This document shows positions 10,901-25,700 of a stretch of 64,000 nucleotides of DNA, piece after piece. The stretch is from Siphonodentalium dalli. Its lineage: Eukaryota > Mollusca > Scaphopoda > Gadilida > Siphonodentaliidae. The position numbers and the translations under genes were made by a program. The notes under the pieces were generated by a model. The model worked only from the letters and a program-made list of their open reading frames with translations, had not been told where the DNA came from and made no database searches. The first letter of the stretch is position 1. Every line of letters starts with the position of its first letter. The stretch covers positions 12,007,729 to 12,071,728 of the forward strand of contig CP136068.1 of NCBI GenBank assembly GCA_032622095.1. Reading direction: 5' to 3'.

Positions 10901-13705
10901 TTAAACTGGTGTAGAATTATCTCTACAGGCGTAGCCAAGGTAGAGATTCATGATATGATCTAGCTAAGTGAACGTTCAGACGAAGTGGAAATATTTCCGT
11001 CGCAGGAAGTAACCGCTAGTTGGACTGCGCATGCTCACGTCAAAGTCGTAGGTAAAAAAATAATATCAAGCACTGTTTGATTTTAGATGCGAAATCGTGG
11101 CGTATCCTTGGTTATCTCCACTTGCGACGTAATCGCAGTCGTGTGTAAGTCAAAATCGTAGCTGGAAATGACCGTAGGGTAGTCAATCACATGCTTTAGG
11201 AACAACCTACGATATCATAATGTACGACGACATCGCAATTTATATTTATACAATAAACAATATAAAAGAAGCAATAATTTGATTTAAATTTCACAATTTT
11301 GAGCGCAAAATGTCGCAATATAAGCAAAATATTGCAATAACATCGCAAGCGACATGCTCATAAGCGTTTCCAATTGCAATATTATTGCTATATAGGGCGC
11401 GAAAATAGCGCGCTTAATATACCACTTCTTTTGACTGGTACTGTATATCAGTAACAGCTAGTTGGGATTGGAACAGTCAAGACAACAGCAGATCCCATAA
11501 TACATGTGCGCGATGACTTGGCGACAATGTTCTCCTGTAGTCGCACAATTTCCATGAAATTTTAAAGCATGATGCATCAAACTGTATACTGGTATCACGA
11601 CACTGACTTAGTATCAATATCAGTGAGTCAGCCAAAGATAGTTTGATAAGAACATCCAACCAATAGTGTACTCCCGGTAAATTGTCGTAATAACTTGACG
11701 ATAACATGGCGAATGATGACAATGTCTCATATCCACACGTTTCAATGAATTTGTCCGTGTAATTGTAAAGTTGGAAATGTAGATATGTGATCATCCGTCA
11801 CTGTGCGGCGTCAGTTCGTTGTTTACGGTGTTGTTGTTGACATTGAAGCTCTTGTGAATTACACTGGTGCGTACAGTACATGTAGATGTATATCCTCTCT
11901 TGTAAATGTACATGCATGTGCTTTGAAAAAATCAGATTCAGGACACTGTCAGCATTCTAATAGTAATAGCTGCTCGTTGAGTCGTTGTTGTTATTATTGT
12001 CACTATTGGTTGACATCGAAGCTTGTGTTAATTGTACCTGTATCATCATGTGTCAGTAAATGTGTCAGTGTTTTGATAATAAGTCACAACACTGCAATTT
12101 CAACATCAGCACTGCGTCGAATGAAGTCAGACTCGGGCGGCGGATCATGCCATAATTGACATGAATCTCTACTCTCGAATTTAGTGGAAATTGTCAATGA
12201 TTAAGCCGGTATTCGCATAATTGAAACTTGTCCGGTTATCAAAGGAACCGAAATAAGACCGTCTTAACAATTGTCCACAATCGAAAAGGTATCAGTTTCC
12301 CAAAAAAAAAATAGTTTGCTATCAACGATAAATCATAAAATGGGGAAGAAATGAGCTGATTGCTAAATCGAGAACTTAACCCCGGAATGAGAATTACGTA
12401 CCGTACTCATGATAAATCGTACGGACCCCCATAGCACAGAATGAATGCCGCATTAATAATACATATTAAATATCAGCAGAGTAAGATTCAGTCATACTGT
12501 ATGGATTCATTGCCGTATATAATGTGGTCGCCTATAAATATACTATTGAATTTTGAAGGCATGACTTTGAATCACGAAAATATTTAATTTAGACAATTTT
12601 CATGGGCACATAAAATAACGGTATGGAACCGTCAAACTGATGAAACAGTATGCAATCGTCGATTATGACGGCCCGAACCCGTCGAACCGACAGTAATTTC
12701 TAACAGTGTAGATTCATTTTTCCAACTATCTATTGTTTTCAAGCATACTATCACCCACCCCATGCCTTCGCTGTGTCACGGGTGGCTAGTTAAAAAGAAC
12801 TACGCAATTCATCTAACTTGAGTTCATCGACCAGACATATATACATTTGTATAATGTGCAAACTGTTATCGACTGTCTCCTAGCAACCGTAAACTCCTCC
12901 TACTTGTGAATCAGCATGTGGTGAATTATTGTTATGAGTGCCTTAATCGAGGACATTCATACAATCGCAAATTTGCAAAGTATGGTTTGCAGGCATTTCG
13001 TCGTAGACAACGATATGATGCAAGGATGTAAATGGAAACAAGCATATAAAATGCACCTGTAACACACCTAACTGCATGGGAAGTAGAATCCCCGTAGTTC
13101 CACCTGTAGCCATGCTATCGGAATTTGCCTGTAAATAGTGTGCAATTATCTCGCAATAATCAATCATACAGGTATTTGAAGTCAAATGTCAGTAGCGCCG
13201 TTACAAGTGGAACTATACAGAACTTTTACTTCTCGTGTCGTTCGCATTGGTAAAGATTCATATTATATTCACGTTTACTTATCGAGGACATTCAATCGAA
13301 TGCCTGTGAAGGTAAATGTTTACCTCGGAATCGAGGTACTGGCCAGTACATTTATACTGTTTTGGAACATCAACTGATGCATGAGGCTATGTGTATGTAT
13401 GTGTGTATAAACCCTGTGTATATGGGATTAGTTTTTATACAAAATGTCTTGTTTGCATGTAATTTAATGGGAGCTGGAATTCAACGTGTTAACTGGTTAA
13501 TGCCTTTGGTACAACATTCAAAATGATAGAACAAGTATATACACATGCAACTAGAGTTGTATAAATACATGTATGTCAATGCATTAAAGAAAACACATAT
13601 CACTCATGGCGTTAATGTGATTTTTTATCGTTTAATTCATTCCAACGAAACCTGTCCTTTTCTGCGTTATACAGGTATATGTGTTTCCTTATCTCTCCCT
13701 GTCTC

Positions 13706-13736
<31 letters not shown>

Positions 13737-16700
13737 ATCTCTAGGTCTCAATATCATATCATGTAATATTGATCAGAGAATAAAGCATTACTATATATAG
13801 ATCTATGTGTACACTGTATTTGTATCTGAGACGTATTCTAAATTAACTATCACAATTAACCCTTTACCCAACAAACCGGCCAAAACCGGCCAAATAAAGC
13901 TTCAACAGCCTAAAATATCTTCGGTCTGTCTCAATAGAACCATACAAATATGGATATCATTGGAACCGGCTCCTTGACTACATTGTGATAGTTACAGTTA
14001 TGCCCTGTGCCAATGCATTCTCTTATATATGCGAGTCGACCATAGGTCGCCTCGCATATATAAGAGAATGCATTGGCCTAAAAAAAAATGTTTTTTAACA
14101 CGTTTTACCATTTTTTCTTACATTCTTTAACAATTTTATAATTTTTAATGTGTTAAGCCAATGCATTCTCTTATATATGCGAGGCGACCTATGGTCGACT
14201 CGCATATATAAGAGAATGCATTGGCACAGGGCCGTTCTTTTGGGTAAAGGGTTAATGCCACCGACCACTGGACAATAGACACATTCCTCTGACTTGAACC
14301 AGTGATATCGGTTGTTTCATAATTATGTTGGCTCACGCATATCTGTTCTTCTCCTGCAGCAGAGTTTACGCTCATACTCTCATTGGCATGACACCAATAC
14401 CTTTCCATGAATATTATTTATCACAGAAAGACGCAATAAAGTCATACAAAATACAATTTTGAACACGATAATCGGTCCCCGAGTCTACTTTGCGCCATCT
14501 GTTTGCATTGGCATTCTGGAATAAGAAACAGATTAATGCACGCATGTCCGGAAAACGTAATTGTCACTTTATTAATTAATTGTGCCATTTATAACTTTGA
14601 ACTATTTCAACTTCACGCACTGCTTTCTTTATGATAATCATCAAAATGGTGTAGTACCATGCACAACAAAATTCAGAGCAACGACGGCTCTATATTTTCT
14701 TCCATGGTCTACATGCGCAATATGTATGCGACCGCTGAATCGCGCTGATTAAATATAGAATATACGGATAGTGTTTCTGAATAACAAATTTAATCCACGA
14801 GTGGGATTGGCGATTTACACCACGAGCTTCAGCGAGTGGTGTAAATCACCAATCCCACGAGTGCGTTAAATTTGTTATCCAGAAACACTATGAGTATATT
14901 TTGTTTATGCCACGATCTTTACAATGCGATGGATAAACACTTTTCCGTTCAAATTGTATGGAGAAAGTTTAATCCACTCTGCGAAGTTTATGCCACGATC
15001 TTTACAATGCGATGGATAAACATTTTTCCGTTCAAATTGTATAGAGAAAGTTTATTCCACTCTGCGAAGTTTAATCAACAGTAGGCACGTTTAATCAACA
15101 GGTGTTGATTAAATGTAAAATTTAAACAGATAGCTTTATTTATACAGTATATAAGATAGGCAATCGTGGTATAAAACATTCAAACAGGCACAAATGAAAC
15201 GATCTAAAATTTACCGAAGTCTATAAAAAACATAACACGTATTTTCACCGTAAAATGGACGAATTTGTTTGGAAATCTTCCGTGTAGGTTTGTTTTTGAG
15301 ATAATCGTCGCGTCAAACTAAATTGTTCTATCTCTCCATTTTGGTGTGAAAATAAGAGGTTGGTATCTTTTGATTCGGCGCGGGATTTCCTGTTCGAAAA
15401 TCACCAGATATCGTGTGTTACGCATACAAAATTTGAATGTTCCATATGATAATCTCACTTTTCTGACAGTGCTATATTTATATTGCTCTATCTCCACTGT
15501 GGACCAATTAATATATTTATTTTGGACCACGTGATTAAATTAATATCAGTGCTAAAATGTTGTATCTGACCTTCAATAGAAAGCAATGGAACCCGATCTT
15601 GGCTGAGTGCCAGCGAAGTTACTAGTTGAAAATAATTCTTTCTCACTCCTAGGTGTGAACATCTTATTTACAGGGTAATTATTTGGTTAAAATAACACCG
15701 AAAATGATTGAAAAACACGAAATCCACTATAGCACGGAATATAAACAGAATATTTAACACAAACTGTTCTATCTCCAAAGTGTCTTTTCGCGATTACACC
15801 GAAGGTATCATATGTTTGACCCGAAACATGTGATATAATAGTATTTTTACACCAGCTATCAAACCCCATGTGTACTATCTTCAAAACAGAATGAGAAAAA
15901 GTGAATCGGGGGGTCAAAACTTTAAACTCGATTTCCCAAAAAATGAAAATATGGAGATAGAACACGTTAGTTCTCACGCGACGAAATTATGTGTAAATCA
16001 TGAGGTTCGCACGAGCCATGTCCGTTAACACCATGTATCCCATAATTAGGTCAGGCACATCCTGCATTCCACTATTATAGTGGTATTCCACTATTTTAGT
16101 GGTACAAGAAAAGAAGATGCATGCATCAGATCGCCCATGAATTATTTTTCAAAAAAATAGTCACATACATTGGGGAAATGTTATAAAGTTAATATTAGAA
16201 ATTCATATGTACGCATCTATCAGAATGAGATATCTGATGTACTCACGACCAAGCACACGATGCTTGCATGGTCAAATTACCCCTAGATATGAAGCACGAT
16301 CGTGCATGTACAATTTGACAATTACATGCTCATAAACGTGGGCTCTATGGTTTGCCGATAGATTCAAATCGTGACATCCAATATGCAGTCGGACAGATGC
16401 ATGAGGGCTGTACCGTATTCCGAAGACTTGAATGATGCAAAGAGTAAAATCCAAGACGGATGCTGAGAACAGAAACGTCAGCTCATCGAGTTGTCACCAC
16501 AAATACACATATGCAATTTAAGATATATCAAATAGAACATGCTACCTATATAATGAAATGCAATAAAAGTTTGTATACCCAACCCCTCGACTACGCCGCT
16601 GTGACCAGCTATGAGAATATACACATGAAATATTTAAACCGACCGGACAGTGTTGCATGCAATATAAGTATACTTAACCCCAACCCTTGTGCCACCCCTC

Positions 16701-19700
16701 TGTGACGATGTGATCAGCCTTGATGACATAGACACGAAATATCAAATAGACCAGACAACGTACAATGCAATATAGGTACGCACACCCTAACCCATGTCGC
16801 CACGCCTCAACATGCATGGGCCACATTATGACATGTGAAACATGCACATGAATGGTTCAAACAGACATGGTCCCATGCAATATAAGTGCGTACACGCCAA
16901 TCCCATTTCGCCGCGTCACTCTATGTAACCAGTCGTGAGAACGTGCACATGAAAATGTAAAACATATATGACAGTGTCACAATCAATATAATAAAAAAAA
17001 GTACATACTGCTCCCTAACCGCATGTCGCCGTGTCCACACACGTGATGACCGGACGTGAAAACATGCGCATGTAATAAAAGATATCGTCGTTATAATCAA
17101 ATGCAATAAAAGTATGTAAACCCACCCGTTGTACCACGCCGCTGTGACCAGCCATGATAACATACACATGACATGTTCAAACCGACCATGCAGACAGCGT
17201 TTAATGCAATATAGGTATACGTACACCCCAACACTGTGCATGCCACCCCTCTGTGACGATGTGATCAGCACTGATGACGTACATATGAAATAATTAAATA
17301 GACCAGACAATGCCCCGTGCAATATAAGAACGCACACCCTAACCCCATGTCGCCACGTCTCTACAAGGGACATATTGTGACTTTGAAAATATGCACATGA
17401 AATGTTCAAACATACATGGTCCCATCTATTATATATTTTGGAAGATCTGTCTGTGTGTGTATCTGTCTGTATGTGGTGTGTGTGTTCGCGATGAACTCGA
17501 AAACGGCCGACCCGATTTCGATGAAACTTCGTATGTGAGGGTACTATCGGTCGGGAAGTGGCATAGGCATATTAATTTTCAGATCCGAGGTCAACTTTTC
17601 ACGTGCCGAGGTCAAATCTGTTTTTACACCGTTTTGCGCTAATATATTTCAGTTCGGTGCTCACAAATCGATTCGATATAGCGCGAATAATAAATTGCCA
17701 GTCATATAATTTGCACGGTTAGAATCTGTGGCGCTTCCTCTTTCCAATGATGTATCACACGCCTGTGTACGTTTAAAGTTTCTACCTTAATTATCGGGAA
17801 GAACGCAGGACCATGCTTCGCTCATCGAAAAACATTCCGTAAAAATATTACGCCGTCAACAGATCGTGACGTGTTCGCGTTTAACTCTTAACCGGCCGAT
17901 GTCGCGTTAACTCATCACCGGCCGAGGTATCCGCAAATGACATTGGGCAATATATATATCTCGGAAACGGGTGGGGCTATCGACTTGAAATTTGGTATGT
18001 GAATGTATCTTGCCCCGAATACGAATTTTATCGGGTCGCCGAGCCCGTGCGACGCCAGCTTCGCGCATGCGCAGACGAGATCTCGCAAACGGGTGGAGCT
18101 ATCGACTTGAAATTTGGTATGTAAATGTATCTTGCCCCGGATACGAATTTTATCGGGTCGCCGAGCCCGTGCGGCGCCAGATTCGCGCATGCGCAGACGA
18201 GATCTCGGAAACGGGTGGAGCTATCGACTTGAAATTTGGTATGTGAATGTATCTTGCCCCGAATACGAATTTTATCGGGTCGCCGATCACGTGCGATGCC
18301 AGCTTCGCGCATGCGCAGACAGATCTCGGAAACGGGTAGACCTATCGACTTGAAATCGTCGGGCTGGGTAGAGCTATCGACTAGAAATTAGGTTTTTGAA
18401 TAGCCCGGACAACGTCGGGCTCATCGGCTAGTCTCATATATATTTTGAAGACCTCTGTTTGTTTGTTTGTCTGTCTGTCTGTCTGTCATTAATACAAATC
18501 TACGATTCTTGACCGATCGGGACGAAACTTGGTACGTGAGTGTAGTTTGACCAGGCGGTCGTCGTTGTCGTATTGGCGAGCCAGTGCGGCGCCCGCTTCG
18601 CGCATGCGCAGACGAGATCTCGGAAACGGGTGGAGCTATCGACTTGAAATTTGCTATGTGAATGTATCTTGCCCCGGATGCGAATTTTATCGGGTCGCCG
18701 AGCCCGTGCGACACCAGCTTCGCGCATGCGCAGACGAGATCTCGGAAACGGGTGGAGCTATCGACTTGAAATTTGGTATGTGAATGTATCTTGCCCCGGA
18801 TACGAATCTTATCGGGTCGCCGAGCCCGTGCGACACCAGTTTCGCGCATGCGCAGACCAGATCTCGGAAACGGGTGGAGCTATCGACTTGAAATTTGGTT
18901 TTTGAATAGCCCGGACAACGTCGGGCTCATCGAATTTTATCGGGTCGCCGAGCCCGTGCGACGCCAGCTTCGCGCATGCGCAGACGAGATCTCGCAAACG
19001 GGTGGAGCTATCGACTTGAAATTTGGTATGTGAATGCATCTTGCCCCGGATACGAATTTTATCGGGTCGCTGAGCCCGTGCGACGCCAGCTTCGCGCATG
19101 CGCAGACCAGATCTCGGAAACGGGTAGAGCTATCGACTTGAAATTTGGTTTTTGAATGTATCTTGCCCCGGATACGAATGTTATCGGGTCGCCGTGCCCG
19201 TGCGACGCCAGCTTCGCCGAGCCCGTGCGACGCCAGCTTCGCGCATGCGCAGACGAGATCTCGGAAACGGGTAGAGCTATCGACTAGAATTTTGGTTTCT
19301 GAATAGCCCGGACAACGTCGGGCTGGGTAGAGCTATCGACTTGAAATTTGGTTAGCTCGAAGACCTCTGTTTGTCTGTCATTTATACAAATCTACGATTC
19401 TCGACCGATCGGAACGAAACTTGGTACGTGTGTGTAGTTTGACCAGGCGGTCGACGATTTCGTATTGGCGAGCCCGTGCGGCGCCCGCTTCGCGCATGTG
19501 CAGACGAGATCTCGGAAACGGGTGGAGCTATCGACTTGAAATTTGGTATGTGAATGTATCTTGCCCCGGATACGAATCTTATCGGGTCGCCGAGCCCGTG
19601 CGACACCAGTTTCGCGCATGCGCAGACCAGATCTCGGAAACGGGTGGAGCTATCGACTTGAAATTTGGTTTTTGAATAGCCCGGACAACGTCGGGCTGGG

Positions 19701-22700
19701 TATGCGCAGACCAGATCTCAAAAACGGGTGGAGCTATCGACTTGAAATTTGGTTTTTGAATAGCCCGGACAACGTCGGGCTGGCTTGAAATTTGGTTTTT
19801 GAATAGCCCGGACAACGTCGGGCTCATCGGCTAGTCTAATATATATTTTGGGACTTCTGTCTGTCTGTTTGTCTGTGTATTAGCTATGGCCGGGAAAACT
19901 GCCGCACAGATTTTGACGAAATTTGATACCTAGGGGTAATTTTGTCCAGGGAGTGCTTTGGACCTGACCTTGACCTTCAAAAAGGCCAATTCAAGGTAAA
20001 ATCTGGCAAAACGGGACGGATTTCGACGAAATTTGATACCTAGGGACACTTTTGTACAGGGGGTGTTCTGGACGGGTCAAATCGTTACCCCGACCTGACA
20101 TTGGCCTTCAAAAAGGTCAATTCAAGATCAAATCGGGTAAAACGGGGTACTTTTGTCAGGGGAGTGTTTTGGACGGGTCAAATCGTGACCCCGACCTGAC
20201 CTTGACCTTAAAAATTGTCAATTCAATGTCAAATCGCGAATTTTGACGGGATTTCGACAACATTTGATACATATGGTTACTTTTGTCAGATGAGTGTTTT
20301 CGACGGGTCAAATCGTGACCCCAACCTGACCTTGACCTTCAAAATTGTCAATTCAAGGTCAAATCGGGTAAAACCTGACGGATTTCGACGTGTACTTTTG
20401 TCGGGTACTTTTGTCCGGGGAATGTGTTGGACGGGTCAAATCGTGACCCCGACTTGACCTTCAAAAGGTTATTGTGTATAATATTGTGTATCATAGACCA
20501 TCTCGTTGCGATATATATTCTCGTATCGCTTAAAGCCTTTGCGGTTAGATTGAAGTGCATGTCGACATATGCTTTATTGAACCATGGCTCGATAGCCACG
20601 ATGAACAGTGGGCGCCGACTTGGAACGGAATTCGCTGCTGTTTTTTCCTATTGTTGTTTAACCTGCTTTGTTATTTTTAAGTGACAAATCCGAATGCTAT
20701 CTACTGTTATATTGCATGGGGATTTGAGGATGCTAAAAGAAATTTAATTAACACAATGTTATCTAACATCGTTTAGTGGGCGTCTCCATCTATGTATAGG
20801 CGATAACTCTCGGCATGTTATATTCTAAACGAATTAGGATTGTAATTATTAACCAATTCACACGTTACTCCTTCGGGCGTTTAGTGAACTTTAGGCTCGC
20901 TCTCTAAACTTGTTTTTCATTTCTTTGTATGCGGAAATTAATTACGGAAGACATATGAGCTATGAATATTGATGTTATTAAGAACAGTTCCAACACTAGT
21001 CCTTCACATTGACTGTGTAACATACAATGTGGCATTATACTAAACATCGTTTTATGTCTGTATACGCAGCATATGTATCATAATGATATATGAATTATAC
21101 AATGCTCAGAAATTAACCCTCCTGTGACCATGTTTTAATTGATCCTAATGTGGGTCATATTTTAATTAGTCCTTATTTGGGCCATATTTTAATTGACCCT
21201 CATGGGACTATATTTTATTTAACCCCATGGGACCGTAGTTAATCAACACTGGTGGCACAATATTTTTATTTTAATTAACCCTCGTAATTGTACCATATTT
21301 TATTTTTAATTAACCACCATATTACCATAGTTTAATTGACATTTATTGGACCATATTTCAATAACCCCCATGGGTCTATATTTTTACTAACCCGCATGTG
21401 ACTATTTTCTAATTATCCCTGGTCAGTTATGGGACCATATCTTAATTAACCCTCTCTTGGTGTTACCATATTTTATATTAACCCCCATGGGACCATACAT
21501 GTATTTTAATTAACCATCATGAGTGACGATATGTTCAGTTGATATCAGGAGTGCATGGATTAAATGTGATTAAAACGTACTCGGTAATTGCGTACTTGGA
21601 TGGACTAAATTTGATCAGAAACGTACTCGGTATTTTCGTACTAGAACCATGTGACCATGTAACCATCGACAATTTTGGCTGCATTATTTTCCTGCATGCA
21701 GTTTCATGCACTTTCATACCTCTATTTCAATAGATATTAGAACAGGTATTTGCGTACTCGGCTGGAGTAAGTGTGATTAGAAGCATACTCGGTATTTGCA
21801 TACTTGAACCATGTAACCAAGACCGAGAGCATTTTGGCCTGATTATTATTCTGTATGCTATTTCATGCACTAGTCATGCCTCTATTTCAATAGAAACTAG
21901 AACAAATAGCAAAGAAAAGTTACTTGCCAGTCGAAAATAATTCAATGTAGAAGAGAACCGAGAAGCCACCAGTTTAGTGTATTTGCCGTGAGCTGGCAGC
22001 GCGTCAACATAATAACATGTCAATCGTCAAGGCGTTCGTCACTTCTTTGGCAATGGGTGTGTGGTTATTGCTGTACCAATGCAAATGCCGTTCCATGTTT
22101 GGCGATGAACATTTCAGAACGTATATATATAATATATATGCGCCCTTTGTGAACACATCATGTGGTGTGTAAATATTTCAAAATAAACTTTAGTTGGCAC
22201 GTCCGATTTGTATGTTTTCACACCTTTCTCACCAAAATTAATGTACAATATACACAAATACACACAATATTACATGTAATCAACGACATAGGAGTTACCT
22301 ATATACACGTTTATCACAATCACTACATTAAAGTTCGAATATATTTTATATGTGCCTAATAATATGATATTGAGGGCGTTACCATTTATGACTGTGTTTT
22401 TGTTGTTTTAGGTTGCGACAGATCGTCTGAATATTCGCCGTACGATCTTAACGACCGACGCTATATGCTGAAGTACGTGGAGTTATCCGTCACAACCGAC
22501 ACTGCGCGGCGTTGCTGTCAGGCTGATGGTGCACATCTGATCACCATAGAGGGCCGACCGATGCTAGATGATCTTAAGATTTTATTGGACCAACTGGGGC
22601 ATGGGAGAGGTCAGTTCTCTGTCGCTTTATAATAAAGTTACTATACAATGTTGTGTACAGTATGTGTTTTTCTTGTACGAGTCCAGGTTGTGGTGAACAG

Positions 22701-25700
22701 TCAAATTGGACGAGACAGCAGTGTCGAGTCCAATATCACTTTACACCACAACCTGGACGATTAAAACAAAAACACATACTGTACACAAAATATATGACAT
22801 CTGTATTATCCATCTGTATGTTTATACACATTTTGGGAATAGAACCTTTGTCGTATTTTTTAGTATTTGTCGGCACTTGATTCTCTATAAAAGCCTGTAT
22901 TTGATCACCAGAGAGCATGCTTTGAACAATAAACACGGAAGTTAAAAATCAAACTCAATGCGGAAGTGAAACGTCTGCTAAATCAACCAGAGTATTGCAC
23001 GCGCATCACAATTTCACCGATTCATTTGGCAATATAGTTACTTCGTGACGTCACGGAGTCCCGATAAAAAAAATCACATTGGACTCGATTGCTTTCCGGA
23101 GTGCATTATGTCTTTTCCCGGAGTATCATGTGACGGCTTTTGTCTAATCAGAAATAATGTTAGCCAAGGGATGAATAATAATATTTATTATTACATCTAG
23201 ATACGCAGACTTCTCACCGCGTAGTTGTTTTGAGACACTCGATGAATAAATCAACTTATCCGGTGTACTAAACTGTGCACATGTTGTTTTTGTTGAGGTA
23301 CTGAGGTGTTTTTTTTACTTAAGTTTCACCTGGATTGTACTGAAAACTACTATTTCCAATGGAATGGGAATAAATCTATATCTTAGTTTGGATTACAATG
23401 TACGTTGCATTCAGGGATCAAGCCGGTGGGCATGTTTCTATGACTTCAGCAGCTTTCTATTTTCTATGATCACCTATGTGCATTTAATTGAGTTTATGGC
23501 TCGAGCAATAAGCTCACTTACGATATATTAGAAGTTTCAAGTTTTGAGACGTAATCACAATTACATAACGGACCGTGGATTGGGAAAATTAACAATTAGT
23601 ATACACCATTTAGTAAAAGCAATAACCGGTGGGGGTAAGGAACACATTTCGCAACATTAGGCGCAATTTTTTTGTTCAGCCCTCTGTGTACCCACCACCC
23701 CCTAATATATATTTTTTCCGATTCTGGGATAGGGATCCACCCCTCTAAACTTCTTCAAATGACTATTTTACTCAGTTTTCCTGATTTTATCCGATCAATG
23801 TTTCAAAAAGTTTCAAAACAATTCTCCATATATGTGGGCTGTTGGGTGTGCTGATGGATTGACATTTGAAATCCAAGATGGCTGCTGGTGGCCATTTCGT
23901 TTTAAAAAAAATTTGGGGAAAACATTTAGGCTCCCATCTAGAGGTCACCTCGAATATCCATATGAAGATTGGTGACGATTGGATGAGAAATCTGACCTGT
24001 AAGGTGTGCTAAAGAATTTGGTCATACAAAGAATATAATCCAAGATGGCCGCTGGCAACCATGTTTTTTTTACAAAAAATGGGATAATATGGTAGGCACC
24101 CGACGAGAGGTCACACCGAAGACACATATGAAGTTTGGTAATGATCGGATGAGGGATAATCTCTGCAGGGTGTGTTAAAGGATTTAGTGATACAAAGAGT
24201 AATATCCAAAATGGCTGCCAGTGGCCATATTTTACATACAAAATAATTCAACTTTGACGGCTCCCATCTAGAGGTGATCCTAGACCCATATACGGAATAT
24301 CGTTGAAATCGGTCAAAGTTTGTTTCAACACCTTTGTTTTATTTTATTATGTTTTTTTTAGTAGTCTGTTTTTACTTGAAGAGGTCAGTGAAGAGTTTAC
24401 ATTTATGTGAAGAATCTATTATTGTGTTATGTTTTCATTTATATCAGGTTGAATAAATGATTTTCAATAGAATAATTTAAATCTGAGCCTTTCCATGTCA
24501 ATGTGCTTTGATAGATTCTTGATGAAAACATTTAGCAAGCTGGCATTTTTATTACCCATTTGTATCATCCCTCATTATTAACTGGTATTGAACTCAAACC
24601 CCCTATCAAGAGTTAAGTACATACCTGCTACATAATAGAAGCATTCTTAAAAACTTTTGTCACATTATTTTGAAGAAAAATGGCTCGAGAAAAATATTTA
24701 CAGGGCCGGGAAAAAATGTGTAAGCTGGGTTTCTGGACCACCTAACCACCCCGCCTATTGTGCGGAAAAACAATTGCAGGACCCCCCCCCCCCCCCCCAG
24801 GGAAGAATCAGAAAATATATGTTTGACCAATGTCCTGTTTTTGTGATGTCCACTACTCTATAGGTCACACCCCAAAAAAAAACAATAGTGTGTACAGCGC
24901 CGGCGATGAAATTTAGAAATGGCAAATGAAAATCCGTGAGTGTCAAAGATAACAGCAGATGAAAATAATGTAATTTAATTACGGACGAAAGACAAGACGG
25001 ATCCGGAATGCATTGCACTGAATACAAACAATTAGAAATAAATATCAGCAGAGTCTGATTCAGTCATACTGTATGGAGTAACTGTCGTATATAATTTGGT
25101 CGCCGATAAATATACTGTTGAATTTTAACGGCATGAACTTGAAATCACGCACAATTTTAACTTAGACCATTTTAAGGGCGCATAAAACAACGGTGATTCA
25201 CCGTAATACTGATGAAACGATTTGGAACCTTCGGATTACGACGGTCCGACACCGTCAAATTCACAATATGTTCTAAGAGTGTATGTATACAAAGCGCGCA
25301 AATGCTTCCCAAACTAACGCAAGGGCCGTTACTATTCTGCTATATATTGCTTAATATATAGTTATCGAGTAACATTAAAGTAATTATATTACATAATGTA
25401 GCTTCTGGCCATAATGTTTAATCGGTTTAAGATTTGTTTCTCAAAAACAAAATAATCTAAAACTCATTTTGTCATCTTCTCGACATGCATAAGAAACTGT
25501 ATGTGTGTACGGCAATTTGATGCCAAATGGCGTAAATAACCCAACTGAATTTTAACAAACTGCTAAACTATCGTTTAATATATAGGTGTCGGCCTACAGA
25601 CTATAACGCATTTCCTGGTCCCAATTTTATTTTTTTCCTGCAAATCTTATATAAAATAACATTTTGGTCATATTGGTACTGGAAAGTAGCATGGTGGCAA

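Noticed and set aside
11803-12159. 118-codon Cys/Ser-rich frame
   Set aside because: No signal peptide, domain, splice context or homologous copy; composition fits intronic DNA.
16921-17409. 162-codon minus-strand frame
   Set aside because: Covers satellite units on the reverse strand; opens by chance and differs between units.
17915-19827. Arg-rich frames on both strands (and 29659-30571)
   Set aside because: They follow the 122-bp Helitron monomer, shift frame each unit and lack any domain; both strands are equally open.
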